Shown here piece by piece: positions 63,393 through 64,000 of a DNA stretch of 64,000 bases. Position numbers and translations under genes: made by a program. Positions within the stretch are counted from its first letter, which is position 1. Every line of letters starts with the position of its first letter. The notes beneath the pieces are model-generated. The model was not told where the DNA came from. It saw nothing but the letters and a program-made list of their open reading frames with translations, and ran no database searches. The stretch lies in contig BJHW01000001.1 in assembly GCA_005405945.1 (NCBI GenBank), positions 7,564,001 to 7,628,000 of the forward strand, in the 5' to 3' direction. Origin of the DNA: Streptomyces violaceusniger. GTDB taxonomy: Bacteria > Actinomycetota > Actinomycetes > Streptomycetales > Streptomycetaceae.

Positions 63393-64000
63393 GGTCTTCG
63401 GCTCCGTACGGGCGCGGGCGGCGCTGGGTGCGACCGTGGTGGTCGCGGTGGCGCTGGTGGCCGCGGGGATCGCGGTGCTGGCGGTGCTGCGGAGCAATCT
63501 GGCGGACCGGGCCGAGGTCGACGCCGGGGCCACCGCCCGGGCGGTCGCCTCGAAGGTCGCCGGTGGGGTGGCGTACCGGGAGCTGGATCTCGGGGACGAC
63601 ACCCCGGTGCAGATCGTGGACGAGGACCACCGGGTCCGGGCGGTCAGTGACGACCTCCAGGCCGTCACGGGCACCGGCAGCTCCTCGGTGCGGCCGGTCC
63701 CGGCGCCGCCCGGTGAGGACGACGACGATGACGACGGCGGCGGCGGCGAGGGAGAGGTCTCCTCGACCCCCGAGTACGGCTCGGGCACGGCCCGGGTCGA
63801 CGGCACGACCGCGGAGTACCGCTGGGCGGCCATCGAGGTCACCGACGCCCGGGGCGAGGACGTCACCGTCTACGCGGGCGCCCCGCTGGCCACCGAGCGC
63901 GGCGCGGTCGCCACGGTGCGGAACGCGATGCTGCTCGGGCTACCGCTGCTGCTGCTGGTCGTGGCCGCCGTGACCTGGCTGGTGACCCGGCGCGCGCTGC
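63385..64000 (+). CDS. sensor histidine kinase, partial (runs off the window)
   Basis: The first 205 residues of an OmpR-partner kinase. Membrane helix at about 13-36, an extracytoplasmic sensor region (about 37-172) with a short acidic Asp/Gly/Glu insert (GEDDDDDDGGGGEGE), and a second helix starting near 180 (MLLGLPLLLLVVAAVTWLV). HAMP and catalytic domains lie beyond the window. GTG 63385 overlaps the regulator gene. Together with the PepSY protein this looks like a cell-envelope sensing module. Confidence 0.85.
   Translation, partial: MGKVFGSVRARAALGATVVVAVALVAAGIAVLAVLRSNLADRAEVDAGATARAVASKVAGGVAYRELDLGDDTPVQIVDEDHRVRAVSDDLQAVTGTGSSSVRPVPAPPGEDDDDDDGGGGEGEVSSTPEYGSGTARVDGTTAEYRWAAIEVTDARGEDVTVYAGAPLATERGAVATVRNAMLLGLPLLLLVVAAVTWLVTRRAL

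Overview
The window looks like a Streptomyces chromosome: very high G+C, GTG/TTG starts, and core gene order that matches the conserved Streptomyces block around lysA-hom-thrC-thrB-rho, the atp operon, and scy/filP (recognised from memory of the family, not from a search). Nearly every core gene can be assigned.

Layout. (1) 1-8.9 kb: right-hand part of an integrated actinomycete integrative and conjugative element (AICE, pSAM2 type) with small accessory genes, a low-G+C membrane-protein cargo gene, a GntR/KorSA-like repressor divergent from a transfer/replication operon (conserved small protein, FtsK-like TraSA, Spd-like membrane protein, two small proteins, rolling-circle Rep, excisionase, tyrosine integrase). 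It abuts a tRNA-Arg(CCG) gene, the likely attachment site. The distal att copy is outside the window. (2) 9.2-19.2 kb: orphan response regulator, a stand-alone ArgRS-like anticodon-binding protein, lysA, hom, thrC, thrB, rho. (3) 19.6-27.7 kb: LCP cell-wall ligase, rpmE, prfA, prmC, threonylcarbamoyl-AMP synthase, a phosphatase-like protein lacking the catalytic Cys, glyA, a WecA-type transferase. (4) 28.0-35.8 kb: complete ATP synthase operon atpIBEFHAGDC. (5) 35.9-43.5 kb: DUF2550 protein, NarL/LuxR two-component pair, membrane protein, PduO-type cobalamin adenosyltransferase, an ABC exporter with a divergent TetR regulator, 3-hydroxyacyl-CoA dehydrogenase, STAS protein. (6) 43.7-53.3 kb: large P-loop membrane protein, mismatch endonuclease nucS, a SCO5389-type protein, a luciferase-like oxidoreductase, a small zinc-ribbon-like protein, a second ABC exporter, an unknown protein. 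(7) 53.6-64 kb: filP and scy (polar growth cytoskeleton), methylmalonyl-CoA epimerase, acetyl-CoA acetyltransferase, meaB, a PepSY protein divergent from an OmpR/histidine-kinase pair that runs off the end.

Two things cut across the window. First, about 25 reading-frame breaks are present, including in essential genes (thrB, prfA, atpG) and probably in the tRNA. Every break I could resolve is repaired by adding one base, almost always in a G or C run. This points to homopolymer deletions in the sequence rather than pseudogenes, so broken genes are annotated here over their full corrected span. Second, four intergenic spaces carry copies of one GC-rich interspersed repeat family with inverted ends and internal tandem repeats.

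The most interesting candidates are the nested stem-loop element in the AICE (777-873), the paired GntR palindromes with a leader hairpin, TTA codons found in AICE genes, the Ser-for-Cys phosphatase homologue, and the CTGAAG repeat array between the PepSY gene and its OmpR regulator. I did not find a CRISPR array, an insertion sequence or an obvious new defence system.
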